The notes beneath the pieces were generated by a model. It did no database searches. It was given only the letters and a program-made list of their open reading frames with translations, and was not told the DNA's origin. Shown here piece after piece: positions 16,291 through 26,800 of a DNA stretch of 35,871 bases. Source of the stretch: Treponema sp. (GTDB taxonomy: Bacteria > Spirochaetota > Spirochaetia > Treponematales > Treponemataceae); assembly GCA_017412405.1 (NCBI GenBank), contig JAFPYB010000070.1, positions 1-35,871 of the forward strand. Direction: 5' to 3'. The first letter of the stretch is position 1. The number at the start of each line of letters is the position of its first letter. The position numbers and the translations under genes are program-made.

Positions 16291-18045
16291 ATGAAATTTC
16301 CATCGTTTACATCAGCACGAAAAGTTTTCTTTGTTTTGTCCTTTGCCGCAATTCTCGCCGCTTGCGATACCGGAAGCGGCGGCGGCGGCGGCGGTTCCAG
16401 CTCAAGTTCGTCAAGCAGCAGTTCACAATCCTCATCGGGAACAACAACCGCAACAAAATCAAAAACAGCAACATTCGACGCTTCAAATCCCAGCATAGAA
16501 ATAGACTCTTCGATAAAGACACTCACAATAAACGGGCTTTCGGGGCAGGCGGGAAAAGCCGTGTACCTTGCAAAAGTGAACAATACAAGCAGCGACATCT
16601 CTTCATCAAACGTGCGCTACGTCACAAGCTACACTGGCATAACAGCTCCATCATACCTGTCTTTGGACGCATCTCCAAGCCGCGTCGCACAGACCCTCTC
16701 GGAAAACGATTCCAGCGGCTGTCTTCTCCTCGGCGTGGACGAAAACGCCACCTACGACTCCTCGGCACGGAGCGTTTCCGCTGACGCAACAAATTACGCC
16801 GTAGGAGACACAAAATCAATCACAAATCCCATAAACACCAGCTCCACCATGACAATAAAGCTGCTCAAAAAAACAGACCACGCATACATCTGGGGTTCAA
16901 CGAGCGACGGCTACACAGAATCAAACTTCACCGCCGCAGACACGTTCGCGTCCAAATTCGAGGACATTTACCTTTTGGACAGGACAGCATTCGGCGAAGA
17001 ATCCGACCTCATGTTCAACTCGTCATCCGCGACAAACCCTGTTTCCATGAGCTCAATAAGCGACACGGGAACGATGATAAACATCGTGTTCTTCAAGATG
17101 GACGACGGATACAACGGCGCATTCAGCACAAACGACTACTACTACAACAGCACATCGAACAAGGGAAAATACATTTACATCAATTCAAAGGCCGCCATGG
17201 AACGCCAAAGCCAAATCATCCTCACAATGGCCCATGAGTTCGTGCACATGATTCAAGCAAACTATAAAATCATCAATCCCGTGGCAAACGGAAAATCCGC
17301 GCTGAGCGCACCCACGGCGTATGGGGAAATGCTTGCAGAGCTTGCGAAGGACTTGGTGAGCAATTACTTTGAAATCGGGGACACCGACAACGCCAACTTA
17401 CGGTTCAAGACGTTCAACCTATTGTACTGCACCGTGGGCATGACGGGAATCGACTCGGCAAACTACTACTATTCCACCAACTTTGCATTCGGCGCATGGC
17501 TTTGTCGGCATTACGGCGGCGCAAAGCTCGCCCAAACAATCATTCAGAACGACTCCACGGGCGACGACTCCATTGTGTCCGCCGTCAACTCGTTGAACGG
17601 CACAAGCTACACCATGAACCAGCTCATCGCCCAGTTCGTCCAGGCAATCACCATGCCGAACTCATCCTACACGCTGAAAAAGAGTGCCACATCAACAATC
17701 TCCTGCACGGGGCTTTCGTCAGGCACAAGCTACAACTACCCCCAAAGCGCAATCGACATTTTCGACATTTCGTCCGTGTACGGAAGCGAAGCGTCAAGTC
17801 TCACAGGCACAAAAAAAGCCTCTCTTTACGGCCCGCTCCTGTTCCAGGCAAACACACAGCTCTCGTCTTCACTCTACTCGCCATACAGCGGACTCAAAAG
17901 CTCCCACGGCGTAACGCTCCACAAAATCGGAACGGTCACGTCCGGCGCAAGTTCAGCAACAATCACATTCTCAGATTCAGGCTCATCAAATTTGACGATG
18001 TATGTGATGGTCGGCGATGACAGGAACATATACACCACAAAGTAG
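16291..18045 (+). CDS. Secreted zinc metallopeptidase lipoprotein, hyicolysin (M30)-like
   Basis: A lipid-anchored protein of 584 residues. The signal peptide ends in the lipobox LAAC, then comes a low-complexity tether of Gly and Ser (about residues 28-50) encoded partly by a GGC repeat. The zinc site is HEFVH near residue 315 (AHEFVHMIQANYK), followed about 30 residues later by YGEMLAEL, whose Glu could be the third zinc ligand, as in gluzincins such as M30 hyicolysin. The N-terminal third and the C-terminal beta-rich part are not recognised. The peptidase family is inferred from this spacing, so M30 is likely rather than certain; the substrate is unknown. Transcription probably starts at the ATG itself. 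Confidence 0.75.
   Translation: MKFPSFTSARKVFFVLSFAAILAACDTGSGGGGGGSSSSSSSSSSQSSSGTTTATKSKTATFDASNPSIEIDSSIKTLTINGLSGQAGKAVYLAKVNNTSSDISSSNVRYVTSYTGITAPSYLSLDASPSRVAQTLSENDSSGCLLLGVDENATYDSSARSVSADATNYAVGDTKSITNPINTSSTMTIKLLKKTDHAYIWGSTSDGYTESNFTAADTFASKFEDIYLLDRTAFGEESDLMFNSSSATNPVSMSSISDTGTMINIVFFKMDDGYNGAFSTNDYYYNSTSNKGKYIYINSKAAMERQSQIILTMAHEFVHMIQANYKIINPVANGKSALSAPTAYGEMLAELAKDLVSNYFEIGDTDNANLRFKTFNLLYCTVGMTGIDSANYYYSTNFAFGAWLCRHYGGAKLAQTIIQNDSTGDDSIVSAVNSLNGTSYTMNQLIAQFVQAITMPNSSYTLKKSATSTISCTGLSSGTSYNYPQSAIDIFDISSVYGSEASSLTGTKKASLYGPLLFQANTQLSSSLYSPYSGLKSSHGVTLHKIGTVTSGASSATITFSDSGSSNLTMYVMVGDDRNIYTTK
16378..16392 (+). repeat. GGC trinucleotide repeat inside the lipoprotein gene
   Basis: Five consecutive GGC units followed by GGT encode a glycine run just after the lipidated cysteine. 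Length changes by whole units would keep the frame and only alter the tether. Confidence 0.7.
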
Positions 18046-18086
18046 CAGTTTCTAAACTCGGCACTTTTTTTTCCGAAAATTCAAGA

Positions 18087-19076
18087 ATGAAACATTTTTT
18101 CAAAATCGCGCTGTTCATTCTTGGATTTTCAGTTTTTTCTCAGACATCGTCCGATGCGGCAAACACACTGATTTCCGAGGCTGCAAAAAAGCCTTCCATT
18201 ACTGAATCCATTGTACATCTTTCAAAAAACATTCCTGCGCTCAAAACGGATGCGGACAAAAAAGCCGCCTACTCATTCTTGGGTGCGCTCCAAGAACAAG
18301 CCGGAAAATTCGACGACGCAAAAAAATCATACGCGGCAGGGGCGGCCCTGCCCGGAGCGACAAACTCCGAAAAACTGGTCATTTCCGCCGTCCGCTGCGC
18401 ACTCAATTCCGGGGATTTTGAATCGGCGGAATCGTTTCTGTCATCAACCGTAAAAAATTCCAGCGACGCAACAATCCTCGCCTTCGTAAAGCTCTACACG
18501 CAATGGGCGACCTTGTGCAGGGCGAACAATGTGGGCGAAACCGAAAAAGCCGTTGCCGCGCTCAAAACATTTGTGGGCGACAAATCCATGTCACCAGTGC
18601 TTCCCAGCGTGCTTCTCACCCTCTGGCACGTTACCGGAAGCGAAACGTATTCGACGCAGCTAAAATCCAAGTTCGCCTCGTCGCCAGAAGCAAAAATCGT
18701 GAAAGGCGAATTGAACGTGCTTCCCACCCCGTTCTGGCTTTTCATGCCAAGAAAGGAAAACACGTTCCCCGACATTGCCGAGGTGAGCCAAAACGAGCCG
18801 TCTTCCGACACCAAGCCAAGCGTTGAGCCATCGCCGTCGTCCAAGGGAACAGGACAAAAAGTCGTCCGAGAGCAGCTTGGACTGTTCCGAGACGTGTCCA
18901 ACGCAAACGCTTTGGCATCAAAAGTAAAGGCAAAAGGATTCGATGCAAAAATCGTGGAGGAAAAACGCCCCAGCGGGAACGTGTACTACATTGTCGTGGT
19001 GGATGAGAACAAGAACAACACGATTGGCAAGGAACTCAGGACAGCAGGATTTGAGTGTTATCCCGTGTTTGAGTAG
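18087..19076 (+). CDS. Exported TPR-like protein with C-terminal SPOR domain
   Basis: 329 residues. An N-terminal signal peptide (to about residue 25) is followed by helical repeat-like sequence (AYSFLGALQEQAGKFDDAKK) typical of TPR proteins, then a Ser/Pro-rich linker (about 235-255). The last 70 residues (LGLFRDVSNANALASKVKAK, then VYYIVVVDE) match a SPOR domain, which binds peptidoglycan strands lacking side-chain peptides, often at division sites. A periplasmic or envelope role is therefore likely. The gene begins 41 bases after the lipoprotein gene, has no good ribosome site and only a weak -10-like GAAAAT at 18075-18080, so the mode of initiation is unclear. Confidence 0.8.
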   Translation: MKHFFKIALFILGFSVFSQTSSDAANTLISEAAKKPSITESIVHLSKNIPALKTDADKKAAYSFLGALQEQAGKFDDAKKSYAAGAALPGATNSEKLVISAVRCALNSGDFESAESFLSSTVKNSSDATILAFVKLYTQWATLCRANNVGETEKAVAALKTFVGDKSMSPVLPSVLLTLWHVTGSETYSTQLKSKFASSPEAKIVKGELNVLPTPFWLFMPRKENTFPDIAEVSQNEPSSDTKPSVEPSPSSKGTGQKVVREQLGLFRDVSNANALASKVKAKGFDAKIVEEKRPSGNVYYIVVVDENKNNTIGKELRTAGFECYPVFE

Positions 19077-19106
19077 ACCGCCGAAAGCCACAAGGCTTCT
19101 AGCGGT
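19077..19106. terminator. Two-part hairpin between convergent genes
   Basis: ACCGC and GCGGT form an outer stem and AAGCC and GGCTT an inner stem, with symmetric 3-base internal loops and an ACAA loop. It begins right after the SPOR gene stop and lies 17 bases from the ribH stop. Without a strong T-run it is a possible 3'-end structure for both transcripts. Confidence 0.4.
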
Positions 19107-19123
19107 CCATGCGGATTTGGATT

Positions 19124-19591
19124 TTATTTCACCTGCTTCAGGAGATTTATCATCTCGATTGCACTGAGGGCGCAATCGTAGCCCTTGTTTCCAGCCTTTG
19201 TTCCGGCGCGTTCTATTGCCTGCTGAATCGTGTCCGTCGTCAAAACGCCGAACAGAACAGGCAGCCCCGTGGAAAGCGCAACCTGGGCGATTCCTTTTGA
19301 CACTTCCGCGCAAACATAGTCGTAATGGCTCGTAGAGCCGCGAATGACCGCGCCCAGTGCAATGACGGCATCGTACTTTCCGCTCTCGGCAAGGTGTTTT
19401 GCGGCAACGGGAATCTCAAAGCTGCCAGGAACCCAGCACAAATCGATGTTTTCTTCCTTTACGTCATGGCGCAAAAGACCGTCCCTGGCCCCTTCAATGA
19501 GCTTTGATACAATGAATTCGTTGAATCGTGCCGCAACAAGCGCGATTTTAATCTTGTCGTTCGCAACAAGTTTCCCTTCAATAATGTTCAT
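19124..19591 (-). CDS. ribH: 6,7-dimethyl-8-ribityllumazine synthase
   Basis: Condenses the ribityl-uracil intermediate with the four-carbon product of RibB to form lumazine, the penultimate step of riboflavin synthesis. 155 residues, the normal size. Hallmarks: ARFNEFI near the N-terminus, GSFEIPVA, and [14 protein letters not shown] with the catalytic His. GAGG lies about seven bases before the start. It follows ribBA after 53 bases in the same orientation, so the two form an operon. The other riboflavin genes (ribD and riboflavin synthase) are not in the window. Confidence 0.95.
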   Translation of the reverse strand: MNIIEGKLVANDKIKIALVAARFNEFIVSKLIEGARDGLLRHDVKEENIDLCWVPGSFEIPVAAKHLAESGKYDAVIALGAVIRGSTSHYDYVCAEVSKGIAQVALSTGLPVLFGVLTTDTIQQAIERAGTKAGNKGYDCALSAIEMINLLKQVK

Positions 19592-19644
19592 ATAATCCTC
19601 GCTTAATATTTATTATGTTCAATAAACCTTGTTGATTTTGCCAT

Positions 19645-20844
19645 TTACAGCTTGAGCATATGGTTCATGCGGATTGCCTTTGTCCGCAGGTAGTATGCGT
19701 CCTCTTTCCTGACCGGCACCTGGATTTCCACACGCTCCGTGATTTCAAGCCCACAATCCTTGCAGTCAATTTTTTCGATTTTGTCAGGATTGTTCGTCAT
19801 GAGGCGGATTTTTCCCACACCCAAATCGCGCAAAATCTGAATTCCGCAATTGTAATCCCTGGCATCGGCGGGAAGCCCCAGCTTCAAGTTCGCGTCCACC
19901 GTGTCCAAGCCGTCGTCCTGCAGTCGGTATGCCTTGATTTTGTTCAAAAGCCCGATTCCGCGCCCTTCCTGCCGCAAGTAGACTAGCACGCCACGCTTCT
20001 CCTCGGCAATTTTCTTCATTGCCGCATCGAACTGCTCGCCGCAATCGCATTTGAGCGAACCAAACGCATCACCAGTCAGACATTCCGAGTGAACGCGGCA
20101 GAGAACGCTGTCCCCAGAAGCAATGTCTCCCATGACAAGCGCGGCGTGTTCCATGCCGTTGGTCAAATCCTTGTAGCCAAAAATTGTGAACTCGCCATAT
20201 TTTGTGGGAAGCCTAGCTTGGGCAACGCGCTCCACCACCCGCTCATGGGATTTTCGATAGGCAATGAGCTGCTGGATTGAAACGAGCTTGAAACCAAACT
20301 GCTTCGCCATTTTTTCAAGCTCCGGCAACCGCGCCATCGTTCCGTCCCCACTCATTATTTCGCAGCAAAGACCAGCTTCCTTCAAGCCCGCAAGACGGCA
20401 GAAATCCACCGTCGCTTCGGTGTGCCCATTGCGCACAAACACGCCGCCTTCCCGCGCAATCAGCGGGAACATATGCCCCGGGCGGCGGAAATCGGAAGGC
20501 TTTGTGCCGTCGTCCACCAACGCACGGGCAGTGGCAGAGCGGTCATAGGCAGAAATGCCAGTGGAGGTGGAAACATGGTCAACAGAAACAGTGAAAGCCG
20601 TCTCGTGGTTGTCGGTGTTTTCCCCCACCATCGGCGGAAAATCAAGTTTATGTGCAAGATTGATGGAAAGCGGCATACAAATCAGCCCTTTTCCGTGGGT
20701 CGCCATGAAATTCACGTTCTCGGGCGTGGCAAATTCAGCGGCGCAGATAAAGTCCCCCTCGTTCTCACGGTCTTCATCGTCCGTGACCATGATGAGCCTT
20801 CCATTTTTCAAGTCTTCAAGTGCTTCTTCTATTGTATCAAACAT
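19645..20844 (-). CDS. ribBA: Bifunctional DHBP synthase / GTP cyclohydrolase II
   Basis: Makes both starting blocks of riboflavin: 3,4-dihydroxy-2-butanone 4-phosphate from ribulose 5-phosphate (N-terminal half), and the pyrimidine from GTP (C-terminal half). 399 residues, as expected for the fusion. The RibB half shows [12 protein letters not shown] and [12 protein letters not shown]. The RibA half has the zinc cysteines in [20 protein letters not shown] and the [10 protein letters not shown] motif. First gene of the ribBA-ribH operon. No FMN riboswitch fits upstream, because the -10 is only 11 bases from the ATG and the -35 lies within the last codons of the preceding gene. Confidence 0.96.
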   Translation of the reverse strand: MFDTIEEALEDLKNGRLIMVTDDEDRENEGDFICAAEFATPENVNFMATHGKGLICMPLSINLAHKLDFPPMVGENTDNHETAFTVSVDHVSTSTGISAYDRSATARALVDDGTKPSDFRRPGHMFPLIAREGGVFVRNGHTEATVDFCRLAGLKEAGLCCEIMSGDGTMARLPELEKMAKQFGFKLVSIQQLIAYRKSHERVVERVAQARLPTKYGEFTIFGYKDLTNGMEHAALVMGDIASGDSVLCRVHSECLTGDAFGSLKCDCGEQFDAAMKKIAEEKRGVLVYLRQEGRGIGLLNKIKAYRLQDDGLDTVDANLKLGLPADARDYNCGIQILRDLGVGKIRLMTNNPDKIEKIDCKDCGLEITERVEIQVPVRKEDAYYLRTKAIRMNHMLKL

Positions 20845-20855
20845 ATCAAAATAGT

Positions 20856-20882
20856 TTTATATCAAACAATTCATTCTGTCAA
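20856..20882 (-). promoter_or_regulatory. Promoter of ribBA inside the 3' end of the addB-addA gene
   Basis: On the minus strand TTGACA (20882-20877) and TATAAA (20861-20856) are 15 bases apart, a short spacing. TTGACA is formed by the last Leu and Thr codons of the upstream gene. The predicted leader is about five bases, with no ribosome site. Confidence 0.4.
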
Positions 20883-23800
20883 GGGAACACGCACCGCTTT
20901 CCTGTGCCTAAGATAATAAAGCACACACTCCACATTGCCCCTTTCCACGCCCATCATCTTGCTGATTGCGTCACGGTAGCAGTTGAGCTGTTCCGTATGC
21001 TCATCGGGACACACGGTCTGGTCGGTCTTGTAATCCACCACAAGGTACGATGAAGCCCCCGTCCTAACAACCAAGTCGATTTGCCCGTTGAAAATGGCTC
21101 GGCCGTGAGTTCCAGAAAAATACTTGAAGTCGAACTCTGCACGAATCCAACCGAATTCTTTTTGCGCCTCACAAATCGTCTTGAAAAGCTCGGTCTTTTC
21201 AAAATCGTCTGCCATTTTTCCCGCATGGGCCTTAACGCTCTCAATCCACTCGTCGTTGTTGTCCAGCCCCACAAGCAGCTTGGGCGAAATCACGGGTGTT
21301 GTTCCTTTCATGCGAGCCTCAAGGAACGCATGGGCAATCGAGCCAAAATCATTGTAGCCGAACCGCCCGCCAGATTTTTCCACAATCGACTTTATCTCGG
21401 GGTACGTCTCCTCGTGCTCCTCGTTTTGAATCTTTGTCCCAAGTTTGCTGGGGCTTAGGTAAACGGCAGGAACATCTTCCATGCAAATCGTTTTGGCGCG
21501 GGCAAACACATTCTGCGCCTTTTCCATGACACTTTCCCGCGCAGCAGAATCATTTCTGCGCCCACCACCACGCTCTGCCTCCGCGGAACAATGAGTCTCG
21601 GAAACAAAGTCCTTCGTGAACTCGGTGAACGCAAACGGCGCATTCGCCTTCGCCACCCGCGGGCCATCGTCATCTTTTGTCGTGTAATAGTCGATGAGGG
21701 GAAGCATGAGCTGATAGATTGTCCGCGCAGGCTCATACTCATATTCCTCCCCGTCCAGCGTGAACGACTCGCCGATAACGCCAGGCCTAAAGCACGCAAC
21801 AGGAAGCGATTTGCCCCCAGCAGAAGGACCTTTCAGCTCGCCCTTGTAATTTCCCACCAAATACAATCGATGTTCCGCCCGAGTGAACGCAACGTAGGCA
21901 ACGCGCCTAAGCTCCGCGCACTCCTTTTTTTCCGTCTCACGGGCATATTCGTTGATGAAGAAATTTGCGTTTGCCGATGTCTTGAGCGCATAGCCCGATG
22001 CCGGAAAAGTCCTAAGCTCGGCGGTCTTCTGATTTTCCACCGTCTGAACCATGAGATTGCGGATTTCGTCATATGACACGTTGGGATTGTCGCCTTTGTG
22101 CGCCATAGCACGGTTTGAGATTGCACACACGAACACCACCTTGAATTCAAGTCCCTTGCTCTTGTGAATCGTCATGATTTTCACACTGTCGCTCTCGTTC
22201 ATGGGAATATCCAATCCATCAAGTTTTGCGTCCTCATCTTTGTAAAGCGCAACATCGTCCAAGAATCTGGCAAGGCTCTGAACATTTTCTTCCGCTTGGC
22301 GGGCAATCTCAAACAAAATATCGTACAACCCCGCATACATAGACACTTCTTGATTCCACATCGTCTCGTAGCGGTAGCCCAAATCATACCACAAGTGGCT
22401 GAGTGTCTTGGTGAGTTTTTCTTTGTGAAGAAGCTGCTTCGTTTCCGCAAAATCACGGGCCGCGGCCACAAAACGCCCAAAGCTCTCCTCGCCCAACATC
22501 TCCAGGGAAACAGCTTCCACATCGAAGGGAACTCGTGACACAGAAAGAACTTTTTCCATTTCAGAAACACCCAGATTCACGAACGGCGAGCAGAGAACTG
22601 TTCCATATGCGTTCATATCATCTGGGTACACACAGAGCTTCAAATAGGAAACCAAGTCGTTTATCGGGCCATCGGTAAAGAATCCCTTGTAGATTTCCGT
22701 CGAGTAGGGAATTCCCGCGCCACGCAGCTTGCGCTCAAATGTATGGAGCGTTGTGCTCGTTCTGAACAAAAGACAAAAATCGCTGTAGGTGTAGCGATGC
22801 GTCTGCCCAGCCTTGTCCGTGTACTCGCTTCCCACAAGACGGCGGATTTCCCTTGCAATCCATTCCGCCTCATAGGAATTTGCCTTTTCCTCGGAAATAT
22901 CGTCGTCAACGCTGGGTGCCGCCTCCGCCTCAGAAGGCTCTTCCTTTGGCGCAGTATTGAACAAAACCACGTTCACCAGCGGTTCACCGCTCTCCTTTTT
23001 TTCCTCGTCCGCTCCAACAGCCTCATAGGTCGGTTCATTCTGCAAAAGCTCACATACACTATCATCGCCAAAACGCGTCTTGAGATTTTCCTTTATGTGC
23101 TTAGTCATGAAAACGGAGGGAGACTCCACGCCAGTCCCGCCAAAAATCCCATTGAATGCGGCAATGAGAGATTTTTCGGAGCGGTAGTTCGTGTTGAGTT
23201 TTTTGTGCAAGCCCAGTTTTTCCTTGAGCTTGTTGAACACGCAAACATCCGCGCCACGGAACGCATAAATACTCTGCTTTTCGTCGCCCACAAAAAAGAG
23301 CTTTTCCGGGGAGAGCCGATTTTTTATCTCGTCAAACTGCGGAACTAGATATGAGCCGTTTTCATCGAACCGTTCCCGCGTCTGCTGGTCTGAAATCATG
23401 AAAAGCACATCGCACTGGAGCTGGTTGTCGTCCTGAAATTCATCGATCATGATTTTCGAGAACTTGTTCTGCTCAACGTGCCTGATTTCATCGTGTTCCA
23501 TGAGAGTTTTCCGAGCAAGGCACGCCACGTCGTTGAATGTGAGAAGCCCGCTCTTTCGCTTGTAGTCGTTTATAGTCGCCTGGAATTCGCACAAAAGCGC
23601 AACAGCCTTTTTCTGCGTATCGCGTCCAAAGATAAAATTTTCAAGACAGACGAAAAATTCAAAGCAATCGTACAGCTCATTGATGGCTGCCTTGTAGTTC
23701 ATGTACAAATCGCTCTTCCAGTTTGCGGCAGGCTTCTTGATTTTCATGAAAGGTTTTACCGCCTGCACAAATTCGTCTGCTTTTTCATAAGGAAGCACAC

Positions 23801-26800
23801 ACGGCGTTTCAGTCTCCCGCATGATTCGGGCAAACTCCGCCAGGGCCGCGCTTTTGCTCTTGTCGTATTCGTCGCAGTGGGCAGCATATGCTTCCTTCAT
23901 CAACTCAATCGCCTGCACAGCACGCTCCGCCATCAGTTCGTAACGCGATTCCATCTCGCTCTCTTGGATTTCAAGGGACGCGGAAAAATCAATCGAATCC
24001 GACACATTGTCGTAATGAATCATCGGGTAGGCAAGAAGATTTTCCGCCAGCGACTGAAAATCAGAAATCTTCGTCAGCTCGGCGATTGCATCTTTGTATT
24101 CGGTGGTATCCCGCTTTTCAAGAAGAAATTTCAGTGCTTCCAAATTGATTTTCTTTTCGATTGCCTGTGCATCCATTGCAAAGCTCGGCGTAATTCCGTA
24201 AAAATGCGCCCCTGCCCGCGCAATTTCCGCAAAATAGCTGTCCAGGGTTTGAATATGCGCCTTGTCAAAATCGCTGGTGTCTATGCCATTTTTTTTGAGC
24301 GCAGAAAAAATGCGGCTTTTCATTTCGTTGGCAGCCTTGTTCGTGAACGTGAGCGTAAGTATTTTTTCAAGGCCCGTTCCGTCCTGCACAATTTTCACGA
24401 ATCGGCTTGAAAGAACGGTGGTTTTTCCAGAACCTGCGCCCGCGCTCACCACCACGTTCCGCATTTCGTCCCGAGCCGCCTCTTGTGCCGCATCCAACGT
24501 CCGAGCCGCACGCAAAAAACCCCCGCCCCCAGGCTCCTGAGATTGAGTCTTTCTCGGGGAAAGAGCCTGTTTTGGAGCTGCATTTTTCGCAAAAGGAGAG
24601 ACCGTCCCGGACTTTGTGCGCACCGACTCGTCCCCAGCCACAGTGAAAAAGCGGCGGCACAGCGGGCGAAAATCCACACAGGGACGGCTTCCCGCGCACA
24701 CGGCATATCCCTGAAACAGATTTGTCACGTCAAAGGCTGTTTTTTGAATCGCACACTCAAAAAACTCATCAGCCTTTTTCAAGAATTCCCGCATTGTGGT
24801 GTCGGTCACAACTCCGTCAGTTCTGGAAGCAGAAAGCACAATCGGAGAGAACGTCTTTCCCTCCCGAGGACGCACATCGCCGTCCTTGATGGAGAAAAAT
24901 CCGCAGCCGTCCACCGCAATGCGTTCTTTTGTGTTGAAATCGCACAAATAGACGTACATGGGCATCTGGAAATCAATATTCTCGTTCGCCGCTTTTTCCT
25001 GAACATAATGGACGGCGGGAATGGAGGCTTTTGAGTTCTTGTAGTCGATTATCGTGTAGAGCGTCGTCATGTCCCCTGCCTTCCCGGAAACATTTTCCGT
25101 CCGCGACAAAATCAAGTCCACGACTCCCACAAAATAATAGGGTTTTCCCAAAAGCTCCACCGCATCCGCAGCCGATTCAAGCTCCACTTCCGTTCCGTAA
25201 ACGTGGTAACCCGCGAACACCGCACAGAATTTGTCTATGCTCTCAGAAAGCTCCTGAAAAAGAGATGCTTTTTCGGAAAACAAGAATTCACCTGTCATGA
25301 AGCTGATTTCGCTCCGCCAATCCTCAGGATTTTTCAGGCTTGCAAGCGCAGCATCAATCGCCGCATTGAGCATGTCACCGTTCACCTCATTGGCAATCGG
25401 AAGATTTTTTTCCTTGTACTGGGAAAAGTACATTTCCAAAACTTTGTGTTTGACCGTACCAGTGATGAATTCGTCCTTCAGCTCCGTCTCATTCTCTATG
25501 GGGTTCAGCTTTAAGACAGTCTTAAAAAGCCACTTGCGCGGACAAGCAAAAAAGCTGTTGAGCGTTGTCGCACTGATTTTATACGCTCCCCGCGTCTCAT
25601 CAAAAAATTTCTGCTTCAGAAGCTCTCGAATTTCTTCACAGCCTTCTGTCGGCTTATTGGCGGAATGGGAAAAAGAGTGCCAATGGGAAAATCCATCAGC
25701 CGATTTTGAAAACAATTGCGCCGGAAACGCCTCAGTTTTTTCAAGAAACCAATCTTTTTCGGCTTGGAAGAGATTCTCAGCCTGAAATGCAGCTGGAAGC
25801 TCGTGATTTTTTGACTCAATTGCGCCATGAAGAAATCCATAGCCCGAAAACGAATGTTCTGCCCCAGAAAAAAGGGCATTTTCTTTTGAACTGGTCTTAT
25901 ACAGCTGAATGAATTTTTTCCCCGTATCAATATCAATAAACGTGCTGTCGATTTTTTTGATGATGTCCCGCTTTTCCTCGTTCAAGAAACTAAGGGGCTT
26001 TGTGGAAACAGAAAGCGCGTTCTGGGTTGCGTCCACCACCACATGAAGGAGGAACGGAGCCGCACACGCCGCCCGATACGGATAGATTTGGAGCGCGGCA
26101 CTTTCCCCCTGGCTCACATAGGCAGTTCCGTCCAAATCGGAAAGCCAAAAGCTGAACGGCGAGACGATGTGGTACGTTTTCTGCTTGTCGGCAACCATTT
26201 CTTTTTCAAAGTCCACAAGGGTTTTAAGCTCAGTCACGCACCGCGCAAGAATACGGTTGCTCTCCTCAAACTCGGACGGAACAACGTTCCCATCATCGTC
26301 CACCGTAGAAAAAAACGCATTCTCGTTGATAAATTCCTTTTTGAATTTGTTGTACGCCTTGTACAAATCGGAGCAGCTTTCTGCCGCAACAAAACCTTCA
26401 AGCACCGACTTGAGTTTTTCGTAAAACACTTGCAACCCAGGCTTTTTTTTCTTGGACGATTTTTTATCAGTTCCGTCCGCACTTGCATCTTCACAATCCG
26501 CATAATCCGCCGTATGCCATTTTTTCTTTGGCGCGCCGAATGATTCATTCCAAATATCCGTTTTTCCAAAGGACGTAAGACAATTGTTCTGCTTCCCAAA
26601 CATAATAAGCGCATCGATTTTTGCCTTTTCGCGCCACGGAATGTCATCGTTTAAAAGAAGATTTTTTATGCTCTCAAAAGAAAATCCCTCAGACACGCAG
26701 TCTTGGATTTGCGTGAACAATGCCCCCGCGCCATAGGAGCTGAGCGGCTTTGCGTAGCGCATTGTGTGGGGAATCTCGTACAAATCAAGCTCGCGGTCAA

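Noticed and set aside
20845-20870. FMN riboswitch before ribBA
   Set aside because: Only 26 bases separate the upstream stop from the ribBA start, and none of the conserved riboswitch segments is present.
23478-24410. Long plus-strand frame opposite the addB-addA gene
   Set aside because: It is a shadow of the strongly supported minus-strand gene and has a Phe/His/Arg-rich composition without domains.
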